A stretch of DNA of 64,000 nucleotides from Strigops habroptila (Eukaryota > Chordata > Aves > Psittaciformes > Psittacidae), in assembly GCF_004027225.2 (NCBI RefSeq), contig NC_044277.2:94190283-94254282 (forward strand), read 5' to 3'. Under the pieces are notes generated by a model. That model was not told the DNA's origin. It made no database searches and worked only from the letters and a program-made list of their open reading frames with translations. Of the stretch, positions 22,801-35,600 are shown piece by piece. The translations under genes were made by a program, and so were the position numbers. The stretch's first letter is position 1; each line of letters starts with the position of its first letter.

Positions 22801-25185
22801 GATATTATATAGGAAAAATAGGAAGATCTACAGAATATCCTATATAGACGTTGGCAAGGACCTAACAGGGCATTTTCCAACTTTTCATTTCTGTAACTAA
22901 CTGTCCAGAGACCAGAGTATAACAAACCTGAATACCATGCACAGGACACCATAGACACTGAGAAGGCATTGTTTGCAGGCAGTGAATTGGAGACAATTAT
23001 TTAAATAAAAACTATTGCATTCTTGCAATAAAGTCCTAAGAAAATATATAGGCAATAGCTAAAACCAGCAACAGTAAACAAGAAAAGGAGTGGAGGAGAA
23101 AATAATGTTTCATACCGACCAGTCTCCTTGAAATCTTCCAAAGGGATCAGTCAGAAACAAAATGTACAACAAAGAGAAAATACATGGAGGGAAACCTTTC
23201 TTTTCCCTTCTTTTTCTCCTCATTATTTAATGGGAGTGTTGCCTCCTAAGCCAAGCAAAGGAGGAGTGAAGAGACAAGAAAAGTATCTTGCACTCAAAGT
23301 CTCTGCAATGATGGCTGGCTGTGGAAGACTTCTATTTCTAATGGAAAAAAAGAATTTTACAGTTAACAATATTAAGGATATAATTAAGAATCCTGACCAT
23401 GAAAATTAAGATACTTTTGCTTTTCATGACAGGGTCAAAAGTTTAGCAAAGCTAGCTGTGAAAATCTTGCCTGATAAAAAAGTGGAAAAATTCTACAAAA
23501 CACAAATAATAATGAACCATAAAAGGCAGGATTTACCACTACGTGCTTTTGCCCCAGATGGACAGTAGCCAAATTTTGACTAAGACAAGGTCACTGGCTA
23601 AAGAAAAGTCTTAGAGAAAATGTCCATAAAACCATAAAGAATCCCAAAGATTCAAAGTGTCAAAATCAGGAACCAGGAGTGGGAATATTTTCAGTCGTCC
23701 AGGGAGAACATTTCTAGCACTTTCTTCAAAATGCATGGAGCCTATAGCCCGGCGAGCAAGCAAGGAGTCCAACAAGAGGTAAGGGAGGAGGTGGAGCAAA
23801 GGATAATGAGGTTCAGTTGAGGTCTTCTGTGGGGTTGCTGAGCTACGTTGGGTGCTTCGCTGCTGATCTGATACAGTAGCAAAGCTTCCCCATAACTGTG
23901 CTACGGAGATAAAACCACGCACGAAGGAAAAAAAAACCAACCAAGTATTTCCATGCATCTATCATAATAGCTTTGCTTCAGATTAGGTCTCTGGGTGTTA
24001 TTGTTACAAGGCCAGACCACAATACTCATACAATCTATACATAATCTGTCTGCCCAGGGTTAAGAAAAAACAGCTCTGGATTTCATTTTTGTCAGTCTTG
24101 AGAAAGCTTCTAAAATTTAAAAAGCAAAATAAAACCAACTAAACTTTCTTCTCCTCCGTATCCACCCAAGGAGTTATGGAAAGCAGAGGATTCTTGAGGA
24201 ATTACACTGATAATCTGCTCTGCTCCATTTCAGGGGTCATTATCCAAGCCCTGGGGCCAGCAGCACAAACAGTGCCTTGTTCTCAGCAGCAGTGGCTGAA
24301 TTCTCCTGCCATGTGGTGACACTGGTTCAGAGGAAAAGAAAGGGGAGGGGGAGGAGAGAAGCCCTGTCCTTTCCATCAGTCAGACAGACAGCAAATTGAG
24401 AAAGGAGCAGAAGTTGTTTAGGACTGTCTAGCAAGTGACAACTGTTTGACTGGCAGAAAGCCACGATGAGCATGCTGTGCCTTTAAAATAGGTGTCTATC
24501 TGCAGCCTGGAATATATTCAAATCAGGTTGTATAAAAAGCTGTTCCAGCTACTTACAAGCTACTTACAGTAATTAAAAACAGGGAGCTGCCTTTGTCTCT
24601 CAGAACCTCCACAGCATAAAAATGCAGAACAAAACAAAACAACAAAAAAAGCAATTCCCAAGGTTGGTTCTAAGGTATTATCATCCTTTTTTGCATATAA
24701 AATTTATGTTTACATACAGAGGGCGGTACAAAGTCACTTCTCTGTAAGTCTCAATAACATATGCTGCAGGAGGTGACAGTCCTTCCAGATATAAGAGTAT
24801 CTAGTCTATGTAATTTGTATTGTAAAATACATGCAAGGACAGATTGGCTGAGCTGCGAGCAGGCAGGGTCAGGAGTGGCCAGACAAACTATTATGCTCCA
24901 GCTTCCTGATCATCTTGTCTTTTCCCTCAGATTCAGCTGTGCTGGCCAAAAATATCATACACCCAGAGATCCAGTTTCTGCGAGCTCCTGGGGTACTTTA
25001 GCAGTGGGGGGCCCAAATACACAGGCACGAGGAATTGGCAGTAACTTGGATAATGCCTGCCGAACACCATTGTACTACAATTTGCCCAGGGAACCTCTGA
25101 ATGTACCCAAAGCATGGAGGTTGCCTCAGTCTACCCCAGTGTTGTGCAAAGGTGTGCACCTGTGGAAGAGCACAAATGAATTTAA
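19846..25185. other. Long non-coding stretch
   Basis: No gene recognised. A 14-A run lies near 22337. A short word near 23113-23140 (taccgaccagtctcc) looks like the CR1 'YRPVS' region on the plus strand and may mark a very old CR1 fragment, but the flanks do not confirm it. TATA-like words occur at 24531 without other promoter signs. 24547-24569 has a two-copy gctacttaca repeat. Confidence 0.5.
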
Positions 25186-25365
25186 TCATAGAATCAGGGA
25201 ATCATAGAATATCTCAAGTTGGAAGAGACTCATAAGGATCATTGAGTACAACTCCTTGATCCTTGCAGGACTACCAAAGACTAAATCATATAAGTAAGAA
25301 CATCATCCAGACATTCTTTGAACTCTGACAGGCAGAAAAGACAACCTCCGTGTCATTAAAAAACC
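25186..25365 (-). mobile_element. Antisense CR1 3' fragment, divergent
   Basis: It starts with inverted CR1 end repeats (aatcatagaatc, atcatagaat), followed by 'ttggaagagactcataaggatcat', the CR1 'ggttggaagggacctcaaggatcat' segment with substitutions. From about 25300, 'aagaacatcatccagacattctttgaactctgacaggc' follows the inverted CR1 'cttgaactctggcaggct' region. It is more divergent, and of a different CR1 subfamily, than the copies at 38918 and 45188. Confidence 0.82.
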
Positions 25366-27589
25366 CTGTAATACTGTCCCAGTCTGCTCTGCTTGTAAAT
25401 ATGCACGTTATTTGTATGTCAAAAGGGTAAAAGAGCAGCATACCTTCCACAGAGGAAGTACTCATCCTCCTATCTCTAAAACAGTGGGGCTCTCAACTGG
25501 GTACAATTACTGTGCTTTACACCCAGACCACACCAAAAAAAGCAGGAGAGAGGCTAAATGATAGGTGACATGATATGAACTTTGACACAATTTGGAAACA
25601 TGGAAAAAACTACAGTACAATATATCAAAGAATATTAATTTACACAATATACAATGTATCAATAGTAAATATATGCTTATCAGTACTATACACTTAATAA
25701 TACTAATATAATGCTTCTAGTAAGAACTCCACCAGCTTCTTCAAGTAAGTTAACACACTAGGACTTTTCACTGTCAGTGAACACTTGCATAGAGAGTGCT
25801 ATGGTCTATGCAATAGTAAATGAAACTTGTATATTTGACAGAGCATTATGTGATACACATTTGGCGATATCTTTAAGGTACTCAGTGCGCAGTGTGTCAC
25901 AAAACCCAGTAGCCCAATCGAGGCAAGGCTGCCATAGCTACATGTCCCCAGGTTGAGCCAGCAGCAAGGCCGAGCACGCGTTCCCAGCAGGTGTACAGGC
26001 AAATACCCTCATACAATACACACGTGCACATGACCAGCCACATAGACCAGCACAGACACACTCAACACTCACACAATGCACACAACGCCTACAGCCCTTT
26101 CCTGTTCTCCTCTGGCTGGCCAGGCTTTTTGATCCCTGTCTTTCCCCACCTTTGGTGCCTCCCTAAAAAATCCCTCAAAATCTCTCATGTAATCACGAAA
26201 GGCTCTTCCCTGAATCCCATATTGAGTCCCATTCCCCTTGGGTAGCCTGTGGGGTGCTCCAAAGTGCCTATCTTCACCATGAGGACGAAGGATCCCCTGG
26301 GATGGCCTTAGGAGCAGCTAGGGCAGGGGGTTATCCAGGTTCTCCCACCGGCCCTTGTGTGTGTCTCTACTCCTTTGTGCAGCTGGGCATGACCTTTTCA
26401 TTACACAAACTACAACTGCTGTTCCAACTGGAACATCTTTTTTCATCAGGCCACACAAAACAATTACACCAAGCCACGCCCACCTCTGATTTCTTCCTGG
26501 AAACATGAATAAATACGTTTGATACATACAATTAAACCAAACCAGAAAACTGATTTACCATTTTTCAATTACATCTATTAATAAACAACAGAGGGTTAAC
26601 CTAATATTCAGGTAAGGTGGCTATCCATTCTTCACAACTTTAGTTAAAATCCCTCCTAGCAAAATAGTCTGAACTGGAAAATGGGCTTAATCAAAGATGA
26701 AAAAGTTTGTAATTAAGATGAAAAAGTTCTCTCTTGCTTTCACGCTTCTCTCCCCTGGTGTTTCTCACACCTCAGTTTGTCCAGGAAGGCGACCTTCAAT
26801 TCATTGACTTTTTACTGTTTCATCCAGTGTATTAGAAAAATAACTCCTCTACTTCCACAATTTTATTCCAGAGAGTATTTTATTCTATAAAATTTTGGTT
26901 CATTTTATTCCATAAAGTAACGCTATTTTATTCTAGTGAAGGAAAATATAGTAGTTTTCCCCACTGAAATTTTTTGGGGAACTTGGGGATATTTTATTAC
27001 ATATTTTTTCAGTAGCATATCATATACTTTTTAAATTTTCATATTTTACTGAAGTGTCTGCAGACACATACACCATTTTCAAGTGTCTCTGTTTGGAACA
27101 TAGTAAAGTATGATCAACGCAATCTACAAATTCAAAGGTAATTTTTATTCCAACTGTTTTTAAAGGATGTTGGAAATTTCATAAAAGAAATACAATTTAA
27201 AATTTTGTTAGAAAAAAAGTGCCATGTTTCAAATGCACAGTATTTTACTAATGCTCTACTAGATTGCTCATTGTATATCCACAAATAGTGTAATTTATTT
27301 TGAATGGTTTTTTAAAGAATTATAACTTGTCAACATCCAGTAAAATTATCTTTATTTGATGATAAAGGCTACTCATTTTATTAAATATGTTTTCAGAGCG
27401 TGTCTAAGCCATTTATAAAAAAGGACAATTGTTATAATATAGTATAGAGTCTGTGTTTGCACTAATCACTGATGCTTGATAATATACCATTATGTCCTGT
27501 AAATACATTATAAATTACTTGTAAGACATTTAAGTCACTGTACAATATTGACAGCATGGTTTTAAACATGTTATTGACTCCTCATAACT
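25366..27589. other. Non-coding stretch
   Basis: No gene recognised. 26000-26090 is CA-rich (cacacg, cacacaatgcacacaac words). 26090-26520 is somewhat GC-richer with frames open on both strands but no recognisable domain. 26861-26933 holds a repeated TTTTATTC word. Confidence 0.55.
26861..26933 (+). repeat. Four spaced TTTTATTC words
   Basis: TTTTATTC occurs at 26861, 26878, 26903 and 26926, with similar flanks (ttccagag, ttctataa, ttccataa, ttctagtg). Spacing is 17, 25 and 23 bases. It may be a decayed tandem repeat of about 20 bp. Confidence 0.6.
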
Positions 27590-27632
27590 TGTATACAAAA
27601 TAGCTATATATAATATAATAATATATATAGGA
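27590..27632. repeat. (TA)n-rich tract
   Basis: Alternating TA/ATA words (tatatataatataataatatatatag). An AT microsatellite-like tract. Confidence 0.75.
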
Positions 27633-30600
27633 TTTGTTACCACCAAGGAACCAGGAACTAAACACAATGTCACAAGTATATATGGGAAGGAAACGGACAG
27701 AAGAGGCCAGACAGGGTAAACAGCAAATTATGTAATCTGAAATATTCAGAGGATCGTTATTGCTGAAAACGAACATCTTATCTTCTAACGTTCATTCAGC
27801 TGGTTCGGTTGTCTCACAAGGGTTGTGCTGTAAGGTGCACATACCATTCCTAATACAAATTTATACAAACCTCATTTCACGCACACAATGAGAAGTGCTG
27901 CGTACATTGTTGCAAGGAGAGCAAGAAATAATTCAGAACCCCTAGAGAAATTAGATAATGCGCCCTGTAAAATGATCAGCTAATCTCTTAGAAGAGAAAT
28001 AATCCAAAATATAGAAACACAGAGCAGAAGCATGGAAAAGAGCAAATGGAGCATGAATTAACAATACCCCAAACTCAGAGGAGAGGCCAGCACAGCTTAG
28101 ATCTCCAGATACAGGACATCACATCATGATCTTGATGAAGATCAATCTGCTGCAATATGCTGAGTGTGAATCAATCCTCTAAAAGAAATATATCAACTGA
28201 CATATTGGAAAGAATTCTGGTAAAGGCAAGAAAAAAATGCAAGTAATTTTATTCACCAAGCCAAACTCATCTGCTCTCTCTATCCTGATGACCTGTAGAC
28301 CTCTCTCTTTCTGGCTCAAACTTGTCTCCTCCTTTACCGGCTAGAATCTGGGCCTGTCTCTCTGACATCTCCTCACGGGTGTTATCTGTCAGCTGAAGTT
28401 CAGGGTGGTTAAATAGAGCTGCGATACCTCCTCCCCTACTTGGTTTCTCAATCTGTCTAGACAATACCATCATTCTGCTTGTCACTCAGGCTTGCAGCAT
28501 GGGTATCGTCTTCGGAGAGCAGTCAGAGCTGGCAGTTTCCATCATTTTAAGCCATTCTAAGCATGAGCTGCCACAAAAAGAGTAACTCAATTTTACTGGG
28601 TGAGGTTTGAGCTGGATCAGGTCCCCAGCCCTCCTGGCAGTATGGCTCCTGTTCAGCCTCACAGTGATTATTATAGTCTGAGTCCCAGTGCTAACATCTG
28701 GATTTTTTTCTCCTCCTATGCAGCTGCAGAGGTGAAACTTCCCTTAAGCCATGTCTAGCTCCTGCACTCTCTTTGAAAAATGCCTGACCCTGAATAGTGT
28801 AATCTGGCACAGCTGAGCTCTCTCCAGAATGCTACTACAAACACCGCACTCTAAAGCTGCTTTGACCACAGCTATTCACCCTCTACACCTCGCAAAAGCT
28901 CTCTTCCTCTGTCACATCCAACATGGACTGCTTATTTTCACTTTCAGATGGTCCTGACTTTACAACCATCCTGCCAGTCATGTCAGCCACTGTTCAAATG
29001 TCCACTCTTCAGCTGGCTTAAATTTAACATAATAATCAAAACAAAAAGCTCCAGCTGCTTTTAACTGGAGTCTAGTACCTGGCATCTGGATTGATCCCAT
29101 TGTTCTCCACCTGAAAGTGTTAACGGAAACATATCCAGGAGTGTCTCCTGTTTCCTGCTTTGTTCATCTGAAGCTCCAGCAGGTAAAACAACTGCAGTAA
29201 CCATCCTTGTCTCTTGCAGGGACAGCTGCTCTCCCCTTGACCCAAGCCTAAGACACACACAGTCTGAGAGTTAAACCATGGGCCAGTCAGTCTCATAGCA
29301 ATTGAAACCATTCTTCAATGTGCTGCAGGCTTGTCTATTCTAAGAGCTTGCTGCTTTAAAATTCTCTGTATGTATTTATCAATAGCCGATCTGTTCAGTG
29401 TTTAAATGCACACCACCCAGACTTGCTGGCAACTTACTGCAGAGAGAAGTAGTTCATGGTTAATGCAGTAGTACCACCAGCAGTCACACCTTTAATGTGC
29501 AATAAGGTAAAAGCTTTGGACCCAGACTTACGGTGCTAAACATCAGAGCTCAGACTCAATGAGTGACAGGCATAGCTACTTTTCCTTGCATTCCCTTTGT
29601 CATTGACACCAGAGGTCTCCTACCTCAGAGCATGGTAGCGTACAAGAGCTTCAGCCTTTGCATTGTGGTTGCCGTGTCTCCATTCAAAATTCCCAGGAGT
29701 TATAAGAGCTACAAAAGCAACATGTTTGGTGGGAAAGATGTCAACAGTTTTAAAATTAAAGGTAGTAGATACAATATGAGTAATGAATAGAGCACATTTT
29801 ATTGTCTACTTGGTCATTAGCTGTTCCACAAGCATAGGAAATATATGGAGACTCTGTTATTATAGGAAATCCACTCTCAAAGTGATCTTTTTCCTGCCAT
29901 AGCCAATATACGTGATAAAATGTCCAAAAATAATCACAAAGAGAGCAAAAAAATTTGAGATATATACAATGAAAAGGAAAAAAAAAAAGAAAGGAAGGAA
30001 GTAAACGTCGCATGGAAAAAAAATATGTATTAACAATACGATGTATTAGCACACAGAGTAATCTCTGGAGGGTATAGATGGAAATATCATCGTCTGAGGT
30101 ATTTGCATGTAGACAGGACAAAGCACACCAAAATGTATACTACAGCAAGAATAAATCTGTCTTGGCATAGGAATGAATCATGTACTCTTATTGTAGGTAG
30201 ACCAGTGATGCAACATTAAAATTTGGACTAAAAGAATGAGCTCTGTTTTTCTGATTCAGCATTCAATCTAGGCTTAACAACCATTCCCCTTTCTAATTTC
30301 TATGTTTTTCACTTCTTTTAAATATGTTGGTGCAAGAATATTTGAAATACCATGAAACAAAGATGGTGGAAGGTGGTGGAAGGTGTATCTAAAAAAAAGG
30401 GGGAAAATAGGAATGACTCCACAACATCGCAGGTTCAAATCACAGCCTGCTCTTGATATCATCTCCAAGAACTGCAGTCACTTTACCTGCATATTTCATT
30501 GGCTCATTTCAGCATCCACCAGCCACTCTACCACTTTTTCTGGTAGCATTCACTTTAACTTTCTGCAAAACCTAGTTCTTATCAGGAATTCTTACTGGTA

Positions 30601-33600
30601 TTTCCCATGCAACACTTTTTGCACATTCGGTGAATACACCTACCTGTGCTGCGGAGGATTAACCTCATCCTCCTGTCCTGTCCCAGATGCTCTGTGCTTC
30701 ACCATGAGCAGCCAGCTTACCTGGAGAACACGTCAGCTTGCACATGTATGACTCCCTGCAATATAAAATCTTTCTTTTAGCCTTAGTGCAAGAGACATAA
30801 CCAAGAGGAAGGAACATTAGCCAGAGAGAGTCCACACCTTAGTAATACCACACCCCTCTCCAGGACATCAGCCTCCTGGGAGTCATTAGGTAATGAGGCA
30901 TAAAAAAGAGCTCAGAGGTTATTGCAAGGAGGCCAGAGACCAAAATGGCTCCCAGTTGGCCATGGGATTAGAAAGGAATAAAAGCAGTTTAAAGCTAACT
31001 CTTCTTCACCAGTGACACAGCTGCGCACAGCTCCAAACAGTTTGGAAACTAAAAGCCTTATTCTTTCAGCTTTGATATATTCATTCAGATTTAAGGTTTT
31101 AGTACACAACTTGGATTTATTCTTACATATGATTTTGTTTAAAAAAATAAGACTTGATTATGAAAAAGTAATTATACCCAGCAAACTGTATAAAATCAAT
31201 TAAAGCAAAGCAAGCTGAAAATTATTCTGAATGTTTTTCCCTTATAGTGGTTAACAGAGATACTTGGCATGCTCATGGTGGGCAGGACTATGATGAGGAG
31301 AGCATCACCTCGCAAACAGTGAAGAAACATGTAATACTTCTAATCATGAAAATCTGCTAATTCACCATACAGTCCTGACTGATCACTGAGTTTTCCAAAT
31401 TACATTGAAAAATTTATGCAAATATCAGAGCAAAATTAAAAGCAAGAATTAAATTGAGCAAGGTTAGTTTAAACACCGGGTAAAGGGATATTTGGTGTTC
31501 CCATTTGGTCTTGTAAATAAGCAGCTGAAAAAGTTAACCTTTTCTTTGCCAAGAAGCTTTCAATCCTCAAAATTTTGGAATGGAAATAACTTGTGAAAGA
31601 TACAGGAAGAGAAATATCTGGGTAGGTCCCATCCATTTCACAGATCCTTGATATCTATATAATATAGGAGAGAAACACTGCAGGAACAATCTTTGATGTT
31701 AAATGATGTGATCTCCTGACACAGGTGTGTGGGGAAAGCCAGGGTTTGGCTCTGAGACAATACTTAGTGCTGGGATTATGTGTTACATGATGATGTAGCT
31801 ATTACTCATCATTACCTCTCACCTGCCACTTACAATACATTTTGTAAGCAATTCCTGGATTGGACATTTAAAGCCTTAGCACATGATGACCTGCAATTAA
31901 CTCCTGCTTACCCATAGCTGGATCCTCACCTCCCAGCTGCAGGGGCACCTTTGCCTGTGCAGGTTTGCAGGTGTGAACGCCACATAAAAGTGGGCAAATT
32001 GCTGCCAGGCCAGCTTATCTCTGCAGAGAGCAGAGCAGCTTTAGTGCAGCATGACACCAGAACAGATCATACTGTTCCATTTTGGCTATGCCTATGCAGA
32101 ATCAGGGCTGGTGTCCCTGGTCTGCATCCCCAAAGCAGAGGGAACATCAAAGAGATGCGCTGGGTGTGCAACTGGATGTAAATCCACCTGGGCATGTAGG
32201 ATCCAGGTTGATGCCACCAGGAGCACTGTCTGCACACCCCAGCATGCAGCATTTCCACATGAGCTTCATGCATTTGCTTTGTGCCAAACCATAGACACTG
32301 CCTCGAGAAGCTGAGACCTGCTGCATCCAAGGGGCTCTGTGGAAGCCAGCCCTTGTCTTTCCTGACCTGAGCCAAGGATCTGGACCCAACACATATGGCT
32401 GCATTCACCCCATCTCTTCATAGAGACACTGACGTGTCCCTACACTAAATCTCTAATGAAGCCCAGTGGTACCAAAATGATCAATGCTTTGCTCCTGCAA
32501 GTCAATCTCACATCCCCACTGCCCCAGCAAACAGAGAGCCCTCTCTCTTCTGTAGACATGCATGTATCCACTAGTCGTTAAAATTGATGTAAATATTGGA
32601 TTGGAAACCACAATTTACAAGTGACAAATATTGATCTTATCTGCAGCAATACAAAATCACTGATTGATGAGTAGCACAACACAAACCAGTGCCTGCAGAC
32701 TACAGATGCAGCATTTTTGACCGTTAGAGCCACATCCTCCATCAGACAGTACCAAAAATGTTTAACTACTTCAGGGCAATAATTCTGTATGATGTAATTA
32801 AAAAACTCACATGTCAAATTTTACAAAACAGCTATTTAAAATCCAGTTGGAGTTTATCTTTTTTTTCTGCTATCCTAGCTTATTTTTGCAAGTGGTTTGC
32901 CATATAAACAGAAATCATCCTGAAAATTGGACTAGAAGTCTTCTAATCCCAAATCCTTTCAAGGCTAAATGGGCTATTTCATGTTAGTTTAAATTAATTA
33001 CTGTATATACATTATGCGAACCAAATTGCTTCAGAAAAGGAAGGAGAGGAAGTCTGCACTAGATTATGCCAGATTAATTTCAGTGTAACTCGTTCAATTT
33101 CAGTAAGAATAATTTACACCACTATTACTAGGAGCAAAATATGCCACAATGTCTGGCAGCTAATGGAAACTCAGTAGCTCTGGCAGATGCAGTGCCCAGA
33201 TTTCAGCTTTCTTTGTATGATCTTGTAGGTTTTTCTCAGTGATTAAAGCTAGTACAGAAAGAATCCATCTATTTTCACCTCACTCTGGTTACTCTTAGGA
33301 ATTATTACTTACTTTGAATGAAGTCCTTTCAAAGTCTCTTAAAGAAATATAGAGATTATAAGAGGTAATTTATTTTCAAGATTTCTTTGTTCTTAGAATT
33401 AAAGGTTGAGCTAGTTTGCAGTCCAGTCACTCAGAAAAAAGTTAACACTATTTAGGTACGTTAGTCTCTTCTTAAAAAGAGGTCACCTGGTTCGACTGCT
33501 TATTTTCTTAGTGAAAATCATTACTTTTGTTAACAAAAGATGATGGATTATTCTGGAAAGGAACATCCATTAACCAATAGAAGATGAATATATAAACATG

Positions 33601-34022
33601 GTTGGTTTAATGCCACTGAAAATGTAATGGTAAAAGAAACACACAAAATGAATGACACAAAAAAATGGAATTTAATAAAATGTCAATCAAGCCTTACATC
33701 AGCAGTTTACTAACTGGCTTAGACTGTAAACCCATGTACTAGACAAGCAATAAGAACTGATCCTTGAAAAAACAGGAAAAAGTAAGGAAGAAGTTAGGAG
33801 CCTCCATGCAAGAAGCCTGAGGAAAGCTTCTACACGGTCAGGAGGCCTTGTCAGGCAAAAACATTTTGGGGAAAAAAAATCTCCCCACACACTTTATGAG
33901 ATGTGACTTAGATTGCTAAATAAGAGTGTAATTTGGCTAAAGAGATCAAAATGCCTTTTCGTTACATCTTCCTCCAAGAAGAAATTTTTTTACATAGCAT
34001 AAAGGAAAAAAAACCCAAACAC
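27633..34022. other. Long non-coding stretch
   Basis: No gene, RNA or mobile element recognised over about 6.4 kb. Small items: a purine tract at 29969-30002 (A runs with ggaaggaag), and a two-copy 10-bp ggtggaaggt repeat at 30364-30384. GC-richer regions at 28250-29300 and 31900-32420 have frames on both strands without domains. Confidence 0.5.
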
Positions 34023-34079
34023 ATGCACAACAACAACAACATCGAATCACCAACAACAACAACAAAAAAACAACAAAAG
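34023..34079. repeat. (AAC)n microsatellite, interrupted
   Basis: Two blocks of acaacaacaac separated by atcgaatcacc, followed by A runs with single C. An interrupted AAC microsatellite. Confidence 0.85.
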
Positions 34080-35199
34080 AAACCCCACCAACCAAAACTG
34101 TATAAATTATGATAATCAATAGGAAGAAGAGGTTATAAAGGGAATGGAAAATTTAGGGCTAGAGAAATCATTGTGCTGGGAGACACAGAGACTATTTACG
34201 TTTTCCTCAGTCACAGCTTAAATTTTATTATTTTTGATACCAACACACTGAAAGTGTTCAGCTTCGGGACATCAAAATATTAGAAAATATGACCAGCAGA
34301 GAACTGAGAGAGAGGGAAACCAGGGTCCAGGGAACTAATAACAAAAAAACCACCAAAAAAACCCCCACCTATAGTTGTTGTATAGATTAGATGTATTTAC
34401 TTGGCTGATTTACAGGAAGATGCAGGGAAGAGGGAGAGCAGTTACATCAAGCTCAGAACTGACCACAGTTAATGAGTTGTGACCAAGACAGACACGAGCA
34501 GTTTCACAGCAAGCAGGTTTCCATTGTTCATTAGAAGTTAGAAAAAGCTGCTGCTTAGAAAAATACCAGCTGCATCCAAGAAACTGTCAGCTGCTGTTAT
34601 CAATATTGCCTCTCAAGTCTTGACCCATTGCCCAGAAGTCCACTGAGTGACCTTGATCTCAATGGCTTGTGGTGGTAAAGCCATATCTATAAATAATGTA
34701 TTAAAAGTGTCCTTCCATGTTGGCAGACTCACATTTGTCAGGCATTTCCATACGATACCAGGCCACTTTTTATGGTGTTCTCTTAACATGCTATGTATTT
34801 TTCTTCAGCTGCTTAAATATGGATTTATTTCTTTCTTAAATATATATTAATAGTGACTTGTCTGTTCATCAAATGTGGTCTGAAAAACAACAGTTGGTGA
34901 GTACAGTGGGAAAAAAAAAAACAGTTAAAGGATATCAGATAAAATGTTGGCAACTTTACTACTTTTTTAATGTTGTTTATTGTGAAGGAGCAGTTTGCAT
35001 GCTAATGCCATTTTTCATGTAATCTGATGATTCAAAGTGCTTTACAAAGCAGTTAGTTACATTCATAGGAATAGAGAATATTATTATAGGCAATTAGGCA
35101 TAAGCAGGGATGTGACTTATATGCTAAACTCAATAACCATCTCTTTATCATCAGATCAAAAATAGGCATAGGAGGTGCCACAAGTGGGCAACCTCCTTC
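34080..35199. other. Non-coding stretch
   Basis: No gene recognised. 34975-35060 contains a paired octamer-like word (tttgcatgctaat) and a word, caaagtgctttacaaa, also seen in ancient vertebrate SINE tails. The match is too short to call either. Confidence 0.5.
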
Positions 35200-35600
35200 A
35201 GTGCAAGGTCACCAGCCCCCTAACCCAGCTTCTTCATCCACTCAAATCTCCCAGCAATGGACATTCCCCATTCCTTGCCACTCTACCTGTTTATGTAACC
35301 ATCTCTACTATTAAAGAGTTTTCTCAAGATCTAACATAAATCAAACTCGTCAACTTATTGAAGTCTGCTTTCTTGCAGTTGAATTTCTTTAACCATCCTT
35401 TCCTAATTGCTGCCTTTCTCCCTCACATTCTCTGCAAGACTTTCTTGTCAAAATCAAACTTGCTAGATCTCCCCCTTAATTCCTTTGTTCTCCATCCATA
35501 CAAAAAAGTTTATCCTAACACAGTCTGATAAAATTTTGGACAATCCCTACTGTCCAGCTGCAGTCCATCCCTGACAGGTAATTAAAAATCTCTGTTGACA
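35200..35600 (-). mobile_element. Possible highly degraded antisense LINE remnant
   Basis: The segment 'cttattgaagtctgctttcttgcagttgaa' (about 35355-35385) and the pyrimidine-rich text around it resemble the inverted sequence of old CR1/L3-type LINEs in amniotes. Similarity is by memory of the family and is weak elsewhere. No coding frame remains. Edges are guesses. Confidence 0.3.

Noticed and set aside
23111..23145. CR1-like word taccgaccagtctcc on the plus strand
   Set aside because: It resembles the CR1 YRPVSL region, but upstream and downstream sequence does not continue in CR1 order. One short word is not enough.
24525..24545. TATA-like word gtataaaaagctg as a promoter
   Set aside because: There is no CpG-rich or initiator context and no open frame downstream with support. 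TATA-like words are common in AT-rich DNA.
31951..32408. Several overlapping frames of up to 113 codons on both strands
   Set aside because: Frames open on both strands with no homology that I recognise, no exon borders and no codon bias.
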